This document shows, in pieces, positions 12,781 to 23,445 of a DNA stretch of 64,000 nucleotides. This DNA comes from Cloeon dipterum (Eukaryota; Arthropoda; Insecta; Ephemeroptera; Baetidae): NCBI RefSeq assembly GCF_949628265.1, contig NC_088790.1:29950545-30014544 (forward strand), read 5' to 3'. The translations under genes and the position numbers were made by a program. The notes below the pieces were generated by a model. It saw nothing but the letters and a program-made list of their open reading frames with translations, searched no databases and had not been told where the DNA came from. Each line of letters starts with the position of its first letter. Within the stretch, counting starts at the first letter, position 1.

Positions 12781-13316
12781 GCCGCCGCAGTTCTTGTCAA
12801 AAAATTGGGCCAAACCGGCAAAATCGCGATCAAAACAACAGCAATGTGCCTGAACAGATGAGGTTTAGTTGAAATTCTCACATTAGGCGCCATCTTTGAG
12901 GGGTCTGGGAACTGCACTGTAAGGATGGTAGGACAAGGAGTGAAATAAACTTCATGTTAAGGGGTGTTTTATAAGTTTTAAACAATCAAAACGATTAAAA
13001 TTTATGTAATATATTGTTTTAAAATGTAAAATTTGATAATTAAATTTGTTTTTCGCATAACTGGCCCTTTTTTAGCATGAAGTTTCTATTACTCCTTGTT
13101 CTACTCCTCTTTCAACAAACTACGCCGTAAAGATGCATAGAGAGACACCTAACGAAGGTCAAGTGAAATCGTTCAATCTGATTTCTGATCTTTCTGATTG
13201 GTCAGAACTTACATAACAAACTTGTTATATTATTTGTTTATATTTTTGCACACATAACACAGTGACTGTCAAATCAAGAAGTGAGACGAGACTGCAGACG
13301 TGCCGCCGATCAGGTC
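12781..13316. promoter_or_regulatory. Probable bidirectional promoter of MRRF and RMDN1
   Basis: The two genes start 536 bp apart and point away from each other, so both 5' UTRs and both start sites must lie here. I see no TATA box at a usual distance from either start codon, as expected for housekeeping genes. The exact transcription starts cannot be placed by eye. Confidence 0.55.
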
Positions 13317-15827
13317 ATGATTTTGAGACACTTGCGAGGCGCTTTTGCCCACGTTTTTCGACAGTATCGCAGCCAAGTCAATGCGGTAAGTCAGAAATCA
13401 CGAATTGGCCACGACAACCCCCGAAAAATCAATAATTGGGCCTTAATTTTGGCGGATAATTAGTCTGGCCTCGATAGTCGCCAGCCAAAGACCAAAGGTC
13501 GGTCGACGGCTTATCGATTTTTATTGTTTTTTCCTGTCAAGAATTTTTATTTCAAGCAACGTGTTTTTAAAGATTAATAAAAATTTGTATTTATTTTTAA
13601 GGCAAAAAATATCCCGGCCCTATTCTCGGCCTTTCTTGGTGCTGGCCGAAATAAGAATTTGCTGCTCTGGATTCCGACTGTGACAACGGTGCACACTTTC
13701 AGCTGGTCGAGGCAGCAGTCCAACGAGCCAAATATTAAGGCACTCGACGAACTCTTCGACCAGAATAAATTCGAGGAAATCTGCCAACGACTTGCTCCAC
13801 ACAAAGTTCGTATTTTTAAATTTAAATTGTTTAATGAAATGAAATTTATAATTTTATTTCGAAAGGACGGAGACAATGTGGAATTCCTCTGGAGGTACGC
13901 CAGGGCCCTGTACAAGCGTTCGAAGGTGGCTGCAAACGAAACCGATAAGAAGAACCTGGTGTATGAGGCTTTTGCGGTAGTCGAGAGGGCGTTGCAGCGA
14001 GGCGCAAAGGTCTCCCCGGTGCACAAGTGGTACAGCATCTTGCTCGACGCCAAGAGCCACTTTGAGGGCACCAAAGCCAGAATCACCGTCACTGAAAAAG
14101 TCAAGGAGCACATGCTTGTGAGTTTATTTTCATTATTAAATCCTCAAATTTGAAAAGTTTAATTTAAATGTCTAAATTTTAAAAGTGTGGTTGGTGGTTT
14201 TTGACGAAAAACAGTCAGTAAAAAGTTTAAAGGGGTGGTGGCGTCGGAAAAATCGCGATATCAGGTTGAGCTACCCTGAAAAAGGTCGTCAGGGCAGGTC
14301 AGGTGGGAGGGCTTGGTGAGACCTTTTGTTTAAAGTGGTGTGACTCATCATCAATCCGTCGAATTTAAACAAAAATTAAACCAATTTCGCCTGAGAATGT
14401 CCGAAAACCACGTTTTTTGAACTCCTAGTTCCTCAACTTTCAAGATAAATGGTTCAATTTAGTGTTAAAAGACGTGAAATTAAATAGTTCAGAGTTCCCG
14501 TGTTGTGGATTTTTTTAATTTTTGTCTTGGTGGAAAAAAATTGGTCCGAAAACACCCCAAAAAACGAATAATTTCTATTGAAATAGAAAACTTATTTCTT
14601 TTTTGATAAAAATCCTGTAAAATGTTGTTTATTCGATACCTATCCGAGATGGCTAGGCGGCAATACCGGGGATAACTCGGGCTTTGGTTAAAGACTTTTT
14701 TTAAAATTTTGAGCTTTTCCGGAAATTGGACATTAAAAAAATCGTAGCAATTCGAACAATGGTCAGATCTTGGAAAACTGAACACTGGGGGACGTGTCCC
14801 ACCGAGGGGCATCGAATGGTGCCTGAACGCCGTTCTCCGGCCCATGGGGCCTGGGCTGGGCCCCGAACACTGAAATTTTGTATTATCCATAACACGTTTT
14901 TTCACCTTTAAAATTAATAACTCTGCTCCTATGGATCGTAGAGCGAAAAACCAAAGTTCGTTTGACTCGCCGTAAAATTCTGCGTCTAATGAACCCAAAG
15001 GCGGCCCCCGTCCGCCCCCTCTACCCCAAAAGCCCCCAAAATATGCAAAATTCCCATTTTTCTTCATTTTTTAAAATGAAACATTGGGCCGGAGGCCGAT
15101 TTTAAATTTATTTTCCTTCATTATGTACCAAAAGGTGTCAACTAATTTGATTTAGCTCCGAAATTCACGTTTTTGGTGGAAGATAGGGCGGTTGGGTCCG
15201 TGGCCCCATTGGCCATCGGTAAGAACCTTCTATGCTTGGATATTTTCTTCAAAAATAATTAAATTTTCGCCACAAGGACAGTGGTGATTTCAATTATTTT
15301 AAATGTTTGCATCAAGTAAATAAACTAATAAATTATAAATTAATTATTTCAACAGAAAGCCGTGGAGCTCGATCCAAAAGACTCAACAACGCTGTACATG
15401 CTTGGCCTGTGGTGCTACGAAGTGACAGTCCTGCCCTGGTACCAAAGGAAAATCGCCTCAACCATTTTTGCCAAGCCCCCTGATTCCTCGTACGAGGAGG
15501 CCCTTTCGTTCTGCGAGCGAGCAGAGAAAATATCTCCAAACTTTTACAGGTACTAGATTCTCCACTGAATTTATGAAATTATTCTTAAATAATTTATTTC
15601 CAGCCTGAATCTCCTTCTCATTGGCAAGATATACGACAAACTAGGCCAGAAGGACAAGGCTGTTGAATTTTTGAAAAGAGCTAGAGACTATATTCCGCTG
15701 ACTGATGATGATATTAATGTGAGAGGAATTTTAATATTAAAAAATGTTGGTTTTATTGAATTAATTCATTTTGCAGGCCACTAAGGAAGCCAAGGAGATC
15801 CTCACCAGCATGGGAGTGAAAAACTGA
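13317..15827 (+). CDS. RMDN1: Regulator of microtubule dynamics protein 1-like (TPR-like)
   Basis: Six coding exons: 13317-13385, 13602-13805, 13866-14117, 15356-15549, 15604-15718 and 15777-15827. They join in frame to 294 codons plus TGA. The product matches the RMDN/FAM82 family of TPR-like helical proteins, which in vertebrates bind microtubules or sit at mitochondria and the ER. Visible family blocks are FLWRYARALYK, the KKNLVYEAF helix, HKWYSILLD, ELDPKDSTTLYMLGLWCYEV, LPWYQRKIA, PPDSSYEEAL, PNFYRSLNLLLIGKIYDKLG and a short charged end. The first 23 residues are basic and hydrophobic, compatible with mitochondrial targeting; this is inference. The 60-base second intron is a multiple of three without an in-frame stop and has a weak GTTCGT donor, so its retention would add 20 residues. 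The third intron (1.24 kb) is far larger than the others and holds foreign-looking sequence. The assignment to RMDN1 and not RMDN2/3 rests on the short N-terminus. Confidence 0.92.
14200..15250. repeat. Foreign-looking insert in RMDN1 intron 3
   Basis: About 1 kb inside the only long RMDN1 intron is GC-richer than its surroundings and open over long stretches on the minus strand (14489-15067). It includes blocks such as CCGGCCCATGGGGCCTGGG near 14839 and GCGGCCCCCGTCCGCCCCC near 15001. The predicted peptide is low-complexity at its start and matches no family I know. No matching copy occurs elsewhere in this window and I could not find clear terminal repeats, so it may be a transposon fragment or a diverged repeat. 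Confidence 0.4.
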
Positions 15828-15848
15828 AGAGACAATCTATAAAGTTTA

Positions 15849-15854
15849 AATAAA
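15849..15854 (+). terminator. Poly(A) signal of RMDN1
   Basis: AATAAA 22 bases past the RMDN1 stop codon, followed by a TGTGATGTTTTATGTG stretch that suits a downstream GU-rich element. Confidence 0.7.
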
Positions 15855-18391
15855 TCTGCATGTGATGTTTTATGTGCTAGAAAGAACCAAGAAGCTGCTG
15901 CACTTAGCCAAAGGACCACGTTCAAAATCAATCAATCAATCAATCAATCTCCCAATTTAATTCCTCAGACGCACACCACACACAAACCATTACCGCAACC
16001 AGTTTGTTCTGAAGGTGTGTATAGCTAACGTATAGAGATATTTTAAATGTATTTGGGAGACGGAAGAAATCACAGTTTATAGAGAAATTGGTGCCAGATT
16101 CGCGTCAGATCAGGAATTGGGCGGCCTTTTGCTCCCTGTAAAAGTGTCACGAGTGTTTTTCCACTCTGAAACGCTAATTTTAACACAGTATTTTCGGAGG
16201 TTTAATTCCGTAAGCGCTGAACCCCAGGAGACGCCGTACTTGCGCGAATCTGGTTACCACGGTTATAGTTTATAAATTTATAATAATTAGTAGAGATCAG
16301 GTTGATGTCTGTGTTTGGAACCTTGAGACAGGACTTCATTATTTTTTGCTCTATTTTTTGTTGGTTCTTGGGAATTTTATTTCATTAAACAATTAAATTA
16401 TATTGTTCTCTAACTATATAAGCTCTGCAAAAGACTCTTATAGTTTTACACAAATCCGTTGCTAAAATGAATTTTTAGCTGTTTTTATAAAAGCTCTTAA
16501 AAATTTTGTTGTAAAGTTAAAATTACGCATCGCTCAACAAACAAACAACCAAATTTTCCCTGTTGGTTTGAATGTTGCCCTTTCCTTGCAATTAGGAAAT
16601 TCGTGATTTTTTTCAGTTATGCGCATTTTTCCGCTACCTAGACAAATTCAAAGTTTTAATTTGGTCCTCAGAATGAGTTAAAGAAAAATCGCATCTCTGA
16701 GCGACAATTGTAACCAGATAACCTGACTAAAACAGCTATAATTTATTTATCTTTAATTCCCAAATTAAGAAACAGTTCCAAATTTTTATTATTTATTGAG
16801 TAGGCAGACTGATTAGAAGGCTCAAAAGGTGCCATAAACTCTATTTAGATGAGATGGAAGTGTTTTTTTTTAAAGAGTGACTGCAAGCCCCTGCAAAATC
16901 CTCGTCAACCATAAAAAACCCTAACTAAAAAATTGACACTAAATTTTTAAGCAAATTTTCTGTAATGTTAGCATATTATTTTCTGAATGGTGAGGCCTGT
17001 CTCTGCACTTGAATTCTTATTTTATTTCCCAAAAAAGTGGCAAACAGTTGGAATGAAATAAATGGAAATCATAGCCAAGAAAATAATATAGCCAACAATT
17101 TTAATTGATGAATTTGTTCTATTGTTACCCTGTTTACCACTTTAAGTTGGTTTTAGTTTATTTTGTTTGCACGTAACAATCGATTGTCTCAAGTTCCAAA
17201 CCTTGTTGATTCCTTGTTGCTCGCAGTTATAATTAATTGTTGATTTATTTGAGTTGTTAAAATGGTGATTTTAAAATAAGCTCTCTTAAATTCAAGCCAA
17301 TCTTGTGAATCTATTTTAATTAGTTTTAATACTATTTTGGGAGGTGAAAGTGGAAAATTCAATTATTTGGTGATTTTTTTTGTAGGACTGAAGAACTTTT
17401 TATGCTTTCTTTATCAAGACATGTTTTTAATTTTCATGACCAGTTCGATCAAACCTTAATTATTGTGTTAAGTTTTATTAATGTTTTATTTTGAAGTCTG
17501 TATTTGCCGCGAATCATCTATTTAATAAAAGCATAACAATGATGTATGTCCGGAGAACACCCACAAAATTGCACTCTTATTTTATTTTAACAAGCACCTG
17601 CCAAGATAATCCGTCCACGAGGGACCGCAGAATTAGGCAATCGCGGAGAAAGTGCGGTATAAGCGGTTAGGGGCGCGCACCGCGTCACGCAACGCCGAAA
17701 AATATTAAAGAGGATTCGCACCCAGCGATTCAAATTTTTATTATTTGAGGCTGCGTCGAAAGGAAATTGATTTACTTATTTAATTAATATAACTGCATCT
17801 TTTAGTTAAATAATCGTCGTTAATACAATAGGGAACTGTATATCGATGGTTTAGATCAATTAGATAATACTGTACTCTAGGGTTTAACTTAAAAAATCTG
17901 AAATATAAATTTACACGAAATAAAATGAATTTAAAGCTTAACGTCTGTCCCATTTACCTAAGGCATTTATTAAGTATTGTATTAAAAAAATTAAAAATAA
18001 TAGAATAATTTTTAAAATTAAAGAAAACAGGTTCAAATAGAAAATAATTTTGAACTAGAAAATTTGTTAGAGCTTTCATAAAAAAGTCAATCAGATGAAT
18101 CTACTTTAGCGGCTTTTAAATTTAAAATCTGCAGAGTGCTGAGCATAATTTTGACTTCAGACAGAGCGAGTGAAGAGTGAAATATTATTAGCACTTTATG
18201 AATAGTAGTATTATACTTTCTCTGCTCAATCTGACAAGCAACGAAAGTGAGCAGCAAATCAGATTATAGTTGCAAAACAACTTATTCTGCATATAGCAGG
18301 TAGCGCAAAAGGCGTGAGCTGCAACGCCCATTCGATTCTCATTAAGTGATAAAAAAAGAAACGAGAGTGAATTTCTTTTTCATAAATTTTT
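15855..18391. other. Spacer between RMDN1 and the secreted-peptide gene
   Basis: Mostly AT-rich with no supportable gene. A GC-richer patch lies at about 17600-17710. An (AATC)6 repeat lies at 15926-15949. Confidence 0.55.
15926..15949. repeat. (AATC)6 microsatellite
   Basis: Six perfect AATC units just downstream of RMDN1. Confidence 0.95.
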
Positions 18392-18397
18392 TTTATT
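18392..18397 (-). terminator. Poly(A) signal of the secreted-peptide gene
   Basis: AATAAA on the minus strand, 226 bases beyond the stop codon at 18623-18625. It is the best placed candidate for the 3' end. Confidence 0.5.
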
Positions 18398-18622
18398 AAA
18401 AATACTTGTATGTCTATAAAATCACATAATTCACAGAATAGAATATTTACAAATTATAAATCAGACTGGTTTCTGGCAATGATGAGGGCAAATTTACAGC
18501 AGGATGGGTGTATATGGTTGCGGGAGAATTTTCGGGATGAATCATTCGTATCGAAGGGAGGTTCAGTCTGTCTTCCGAGGGCTGCCAGTGGACCGGAGTT
18601 GCGACGGGGAAATTGTTTGCAT

Positions 18623-19112
18623 TTACCACCAGCCACCGTGGACGTCCTTCTCGATGTAGACGGGCACGGCCACGGGCACCTTGTGCACGATGTGGTGGTT
18701 CACGGTGTGGATGTGCTTGGGCACGTGCACGATGATGTGCTCACTAAAAGAGAGAAAATTGGAATTTTAATTATTAAAAAGGGTTAAAATTATTTCTGGT
18801 CCATTTTAAAAGAAAAATTTACTTAATCAATTATTTAAGAGAATGAAAAATAGGCAGGATTAATTTAATTTATAAATAAAATACAGTAAAAATTTTATGC
18901 AGCATGAGAGCGAAATAAAAAATAAATAAATAAATCACTTACTGCTTAGGTCCGAAGAAAAGAGGTTCGGGCATGGGCAGGGAAGCGACCATGGCGACGG
19001 CGATGAGGACCAGGAGGATCTGTGGGTGCAGAAACGACAAAATGAAATATTTCCTTTCCTTGGAAAAATAATTAAATTGTCGAGTACTCACGACAAACTT
19101 GACGGAAGCCAT
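18623..19112 (-). CDS. Small secreted His/Val-rich peptide
   Basis: Three coding exons on the minus strand: 19112-19092, 19019-18943 and 18743-18623. GT-AG junctions join them to 72 codons plus TAA. Residues 1-20 form a clear signal peptide (MASVKFVILLVLIAVAMVAS), cut before LPMPEP. The mature peptide of about 50 aa alternates His and Val/Ile (HEHIIVHVPKHIHTVNHH, then VHKVPVAVPVYIEK) and ends GGWW. Short His/Val repeat peptides of this sort are common among insect cuticle-associated or metal-binding secreted proteins, but I cannot assign a named family. The very short first coding exon that interrupts the signal peptide resembles insect cuticular protein genes. Its GC-rich codons contrast with the AT-rich surroundings and suggest strong expression. 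Confidence 0.87.
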
Positions 19113-19178
19113 TGTTTTGAGGTTGAGGGGTTTGGTTGCTGTTTGAGCTGAAATAATCCTTTGAACTCAGCTGAGCGA

Positions 19179-19217
19179 GTGACTGATGCTGTGTGCCGAG
19201 CGAGCAGCCGTTTTATA
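19179..19217 (-). promoter_or_regulatory. TATA plus initiator core promoter
   Basis: On the minus strand TATAAAA (19217-19211) is followed by the arthropod initiator TCAGTC, whose A is at 19184. The TATA box therefore begins 33 bases upstream of the predicted start. The 5' UTR would be 72 bases. The spacing fits a classic tissue-specific, TATA-driven insect gene. Confidence 0.8.
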
Positions 19218-19694
19218 CCTGACTGAGAAGCGTGCGGGGTGGGGCGCGCGCGCCAGCTCGCTCAGGGTTTCTTTTCCTGAGCGCCCACCTACCACACAAG
19301 GTGCGTGAAATGTGCGTATTGAGTGAGACCGACACTTGATTAGACTCTCCTGATATGAGTAAATAGAAATTATATGAAAAGTGAAAATTACATTATTTTT
19401 TTCTTTTAAAGAGTTGTTGGCTTACAATTTTATAGATTGTCAGTTTTTTAAAAAGGAAAATAGATGAATTTTTAGCTGTTCTCGTTATTTATTTGCCCGT
19501 TTTGGATTGTTTAGTTTCTAGAGCACATTCTTAAATGTTCATTCTAATAAATCATTGAAATTTTTGATCTGGAAAGCAATGATTTGATTTTATTGTTGGT
19601 TTTTGGCAAAATTACGCAAAAATTTAACTCCGACAATGAAAAATAATAAAATCAGGACTGAACAATAGATCGTTGGAAATAAAAAATAATTCAA
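19218..19694. other. Upstream spacer of the secreted-peptide gene
   Basis: GC-rich for about 110 bases next to the promoter, then AT-rich. No gene is seen. Confidence 0.5.
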
Positions 19695-20138
19695 TTAAAG
19701 AGGAATGATACTGCAAAATCCTGGAAAATGCTTGTTGCCAATGCATAAACTCGGCCCTTAGGATTCAGTTAAAGCCTAAATTGACCTAAGGAGCGCTGTA
19801 CTAATTTTATGAGAAAATTGGCTGGAAAGTTAGCGTGCTTTTCAAATGGTAAAAAGGCTGTCTCCTTACTTGAAATCCGATTTAATTTCAAAAGCAAGAG
19901 TTTCCCCAATAATTGGCAAACACAATTGGACAAATCTCGACGAGAGGAATCGGAATATGCCAAGAAAATACGTTCAAGCACTGGAAATTTTGGAGAAAAT
20001 TGGCAAAATTTGAATTTTTACCGTAAGGACATTTTGTTATTATTGCAAATTGTTGAACAATTGTTTATCGGTCAATTGTTTAAGGCATCCAACAATTTAA
20101 ATAATTTTCAATTGTTACCCAGTATCATTCCACTTTAA
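19695..20138 (-). repeat. MITE family C, full copy, inverted
   Basis: A 444-bp element in the opposite orientation to the 10193 copy. It begins TTAAAGAGGAATGATACTG and ends CAGTATCATTCCACTTTAA. Open frames across it are not genes, because the same sequence recurs as a repeat. Confidence 0.88.
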
Positions 20139-21481
20139 GCTCTATTATTAAAATTCGTTTAAATTTTTATCATGGTTAAAGCTGAGTTGCTATTGTTTTT
20201 ATTTTTAAATTTTAAAAACAGTCAACGATAATGTCTTTAAAGAATTTCTTACAGTCTCTCACAAAGTGAGTTTTTAATTTATTTAATTTATCATTCATAT
20301 GGATTGAAAAACTTTGAATTATTTTTTAGCTTCTTTTGTCAAAAGCTGTTTGTTTAATTTGTCTTGTATTAATTTAAAAAAAATAATTTTTATGATTCGT
20401 GCAATAAATATGAGAGTTTAATTATAAAAAGAAATAGATTTTGTTTCTTCAGAAAAACCAAGAGTGAAATTTGCGTGGCGTAAATATAAATTTAAATTTC
20501 TTTCGACGAGGACCGTTTCACTATATAGATTTAAATTTATTCTTTAAACAGTTCCATTTTAAATTATCTCCTGTATTTATGTCATTTGTTTGCGAAATCA
20601 ATTTTTAGAGCGTTAATTTTTAGTTCAAAAATTTCCTAATAATAACAAAACGAAAAGCCTAGAAAATAAATAGCCAATCGTGTCCAAATTGCACACAGGC
20701 CTATTAATAACAATCCAAGCCACTATATAGTGCAATAAACATTTTATTGGCGGTCATTGGGGCGTCGCAAAGTGCGTGCGTAAAACAAACAAACGAGGAT
20801 TTCGGCACTTGGTAGCTGCGCGCGATCGAAATAAATAAATGGCTTCTTCCTTCCTTCGGCGAAGCCGATTGCGTGAGCACGGTGCGTAATTTCTTTCGGC
20901 AGCTTTACTATATACAGTGGGCTGGCTGTGTGTGTGTTTATTTTGACACGTTAGAATGAATGCAGCTCATTGTCAGTCTTTTAAAATAGGTGAAAACAGC
21001 TAGCGCTAATTAGACATCTAGGCGAATTATGCTTAAGAAAGGTGACACAAACATCCGCTAAAAAAGAGACATTTTCGAGACACTCTGTCGTGGAAAGAGA
21101 GAATAATTGGCATAATTAAGTAGAATTTTTTACAGATTTGCAATGCAAAAAAAATTGGTTAAAATTTATTTTGGCTTTTAATAAAAGTTTTAATTAATAC
21201 ATATAAGAATAAAAAACCTTTAATATTTTTCATCATTTTTCCTTTGCACGTATATTTATCATTTTGGTGTAATACCATAATTAAATGATTTTTAAAACAC
21301 AAATAATAGTTGCTGTTCATTGGTCGTTAAATTTTACTAAAATTAACATTTATTCATTCTTTAGATGCAATATTCCTCTCTTCGCGACGTCAATAAAATC
21401 AAACAAAATTTTTAAAAAATCTGTCAAACACAAATTTAAAGTTAAACGAGACTCTACAATTCAATTCTTACGAATCAAGCA
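20139..21481. other. Spacer with GC-rich island at 20.7-20.95 kb
   Basis: AT-rich apart from the island at about 20690-20950. No gene is supported. Confidence 0.5.
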
Positions 21482-21851
21482 TTAAAGACCGACTTTGACG
21501 AGGTTTTTGAGCCAACCAATCAATTCCTGAGGGTCGAATTAGGTATAATTGATATTTTTCCAGACAAAACGTCCAGCGCGACGTGCGAACCTTTTTTCCC
21601 GCCAAAACAATATGAATTTGAGAAGTGCGCATGCGTCAGAGCTGGCTGGATGTGACAAAGAAGTCATTCGTACAGTTGGTGCTCAAACCAGCTTTGACGC
21701 ATGCGCACTTCTCGCATTCATATTGTTTTGGCGGGAAAAAACGTTCGCACGTCACGCTGCACTTTTTGGTCGGAAAAACATCCATTTTACCTAATTCGAC
21801 CCTCAGGAATCGATTGGTGTGCTCAGAAACTTCGTCAAAAACGGTCTTTAA
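21482..21851. repeat. Foldback element, family E
   Basis: A 370-bp near-perfect palindrome bounded by TTAA: it starts TTAAAGACCG and ends CGGTCTTTAA. The arms are about 160 bp each and nearly identical, with a loop of roughly 45 bp around 21645-21690. Each arm carries GTGCGCATGCGTCA. A single arm of the same family lies at 58838-58947. No coding capacity; open frames within it mirror each other. Confidence 0.9.
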
Positions 21852-22727
21852 GCGTCTCAGTTAAAAATTGTATACCATTAATTCACAATTTTCGTCATTT
21901 GAATAAATTTAACCTGAGGCCAGGTGGCATTTTAATTTAAATTAATTGAAACAATTAGAGCGTCTGTGATTTTTCTTCATTTCACTCAGGAAGAAGCACA
22001 TCTCGCAAATCGATACTCTCTCTAGAGAAATTATGATGATAAAACATATTTCAGCTCTGTATACGAGTATCGAATTCTGCACCACGTGGTCGCCTGCTTT
22101 TTTCATCAATCATCATTCTTTAAAGCGGGTAATACCGGCCGAGAGCCGAGATGTTACCGCATTGCCTGAGAGTAAAAGTTGCCGCGCTCGTAGCTATGTA
22201 TGTATAATATTCCTCGCTGCCTGCGAGAGTGAAAGAAAACGCCCTGGGACACTATACTGCTCTCCTCTATTTATTTATTGCATGCGCCTGCTTTTTACAG
22301 CTAACGATTTTCGCAAAGCGCGTTGCACAATCTGCAAAAAAAAACTGGATCAATACTCCTTGGACTGCTAATTATGCTAATTTCGTGCACGCAGAACACT
22401 TCCCTGTCTTCTCACGCGTGAGTATGTAGTATGTACAATGCATGCGACTTTTATATTCCTGCACACAATAATGAAAGTAGTGAGCCGGACATTCCGAACC
22501 TGTATAGGAACATTCGAGACAATATAATATTATACTCATAAAAAGACAATAAAACAAACATTGAGGTACAAAATATTGCTTCTGTTCCCTCGAGTACATT
22601 TTACAGCCGATGTAAAATAATAAAAACAGCAATTGCATACAAATCTATCACGTGATTCTGAATTTTATGAAGTTCTTTTTCAATTTTAACTACCACAAGA
22701 TAACTAAAATTATTACGTAACTTTTTT
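21852..22727. other. Spacer
   Basis: Mixed-composition sequence with no supportable gene. Short open frames at 22033-22429 lack recognisable motifs. Confidence 0.5.
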
Positions 22728-22735
22728 ATTTGGGA

Positions 22736-23437
22736 CACCGGGATCCGGGTTGCGATCTGAGTTGGTTTCCCGCCAGTCAGAAGTCAATATGGCGTCGAAA
22801 TAATGGAAGTCAATCAGGAGACACTCCAGCGGTCAATCAGAAGAGTAGAAAAAGAGGCGTGCTGACCTAATAATTTCATCCCGCGTATTTTGTTACTCTT
22901 TCAAGGTGCTCAAATTGACTTTTTCTATAGCTGTTTGAATATACGCGCATTTTGAAGATGCGCAGTAAGCTTGTGCGCATTGTAAGCATGCGCAGTATAT
23001 TAAGATCGTTTATCCATATCTCAGGGAGACTGAAACTCACTACTGCGCATGCGTGAAACAAATTAAAACCTTCTGCGCAGTCGTAATTCCCACCGGTGGC
23101 CGGGTGGCGATCTTTGATTGTTCCCTCGGGTCAGAAGTGAATATGGCGTCGAAATAATGGAGGCCAATCAGGAGACAGTCCAGCGGCCAATCAGAAGCGT
23201 CGAAAAAGAGGCGTGTCGACCTAATAATTTCATTCCCGCGTATTTTGTTACATTTCCATTAGCCTGATGTGCAATCTAACGGTCGATTCGCTAATTACCG
23301 GGCTAATCAGCTGTTATTAAATAAATAACAACAAAAATATTCATTTTTCTGAAGGTGTTTTCACGATAAATTTAATTTTACGTTTGTAACTTTCCGCCGC
23401 CATGTCTGCGCGTCGCGTGAATCCGACTCCCTTTGTA
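22736..23437 (-). mobile_element. hAT-type non-autonomous element, family A (composite)
   Basis: A 702-bp element flanked by a perfect 8-bp duplication ATTTGGGA (22728-22735 and 23438-23445), the length made by hAT transposases. Its left end CACCGGGATCCGGGTT is the family A terminus. The inner sequence contains two copies of the GCGTCGAAATAATGG / GGCCAATCAG.AGC core, separated by a segment (about 22906-23090) rich in TGCGCATGCG-type motifs. The same composite occurs inverted at 26146-26704. Confidence 0.85.
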
Positions 23438-23445
23438 ATTTGGGA

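Noticed and set aside
12781..12813. Longer MRRF start (MAQFFDKN)
   Set aside because: The first codon is TTG; the in-frame ATG at 12778-12780 has a good context and gives a normal mitochondrial leader.
14489..15067. 192-codon minus-strand frame in RMDN1 intron 3
   Set aside because: Lies inside an intron insert, has a Gly/Arg-rich start and no domain; treated as repeat sequence.
21549..21940. Three overlapping plus-strand frames at 21.5-21.9 kb
   Set aside because: They run through, or start in, a palindromic foldback element and reflect its two mirrored arms.
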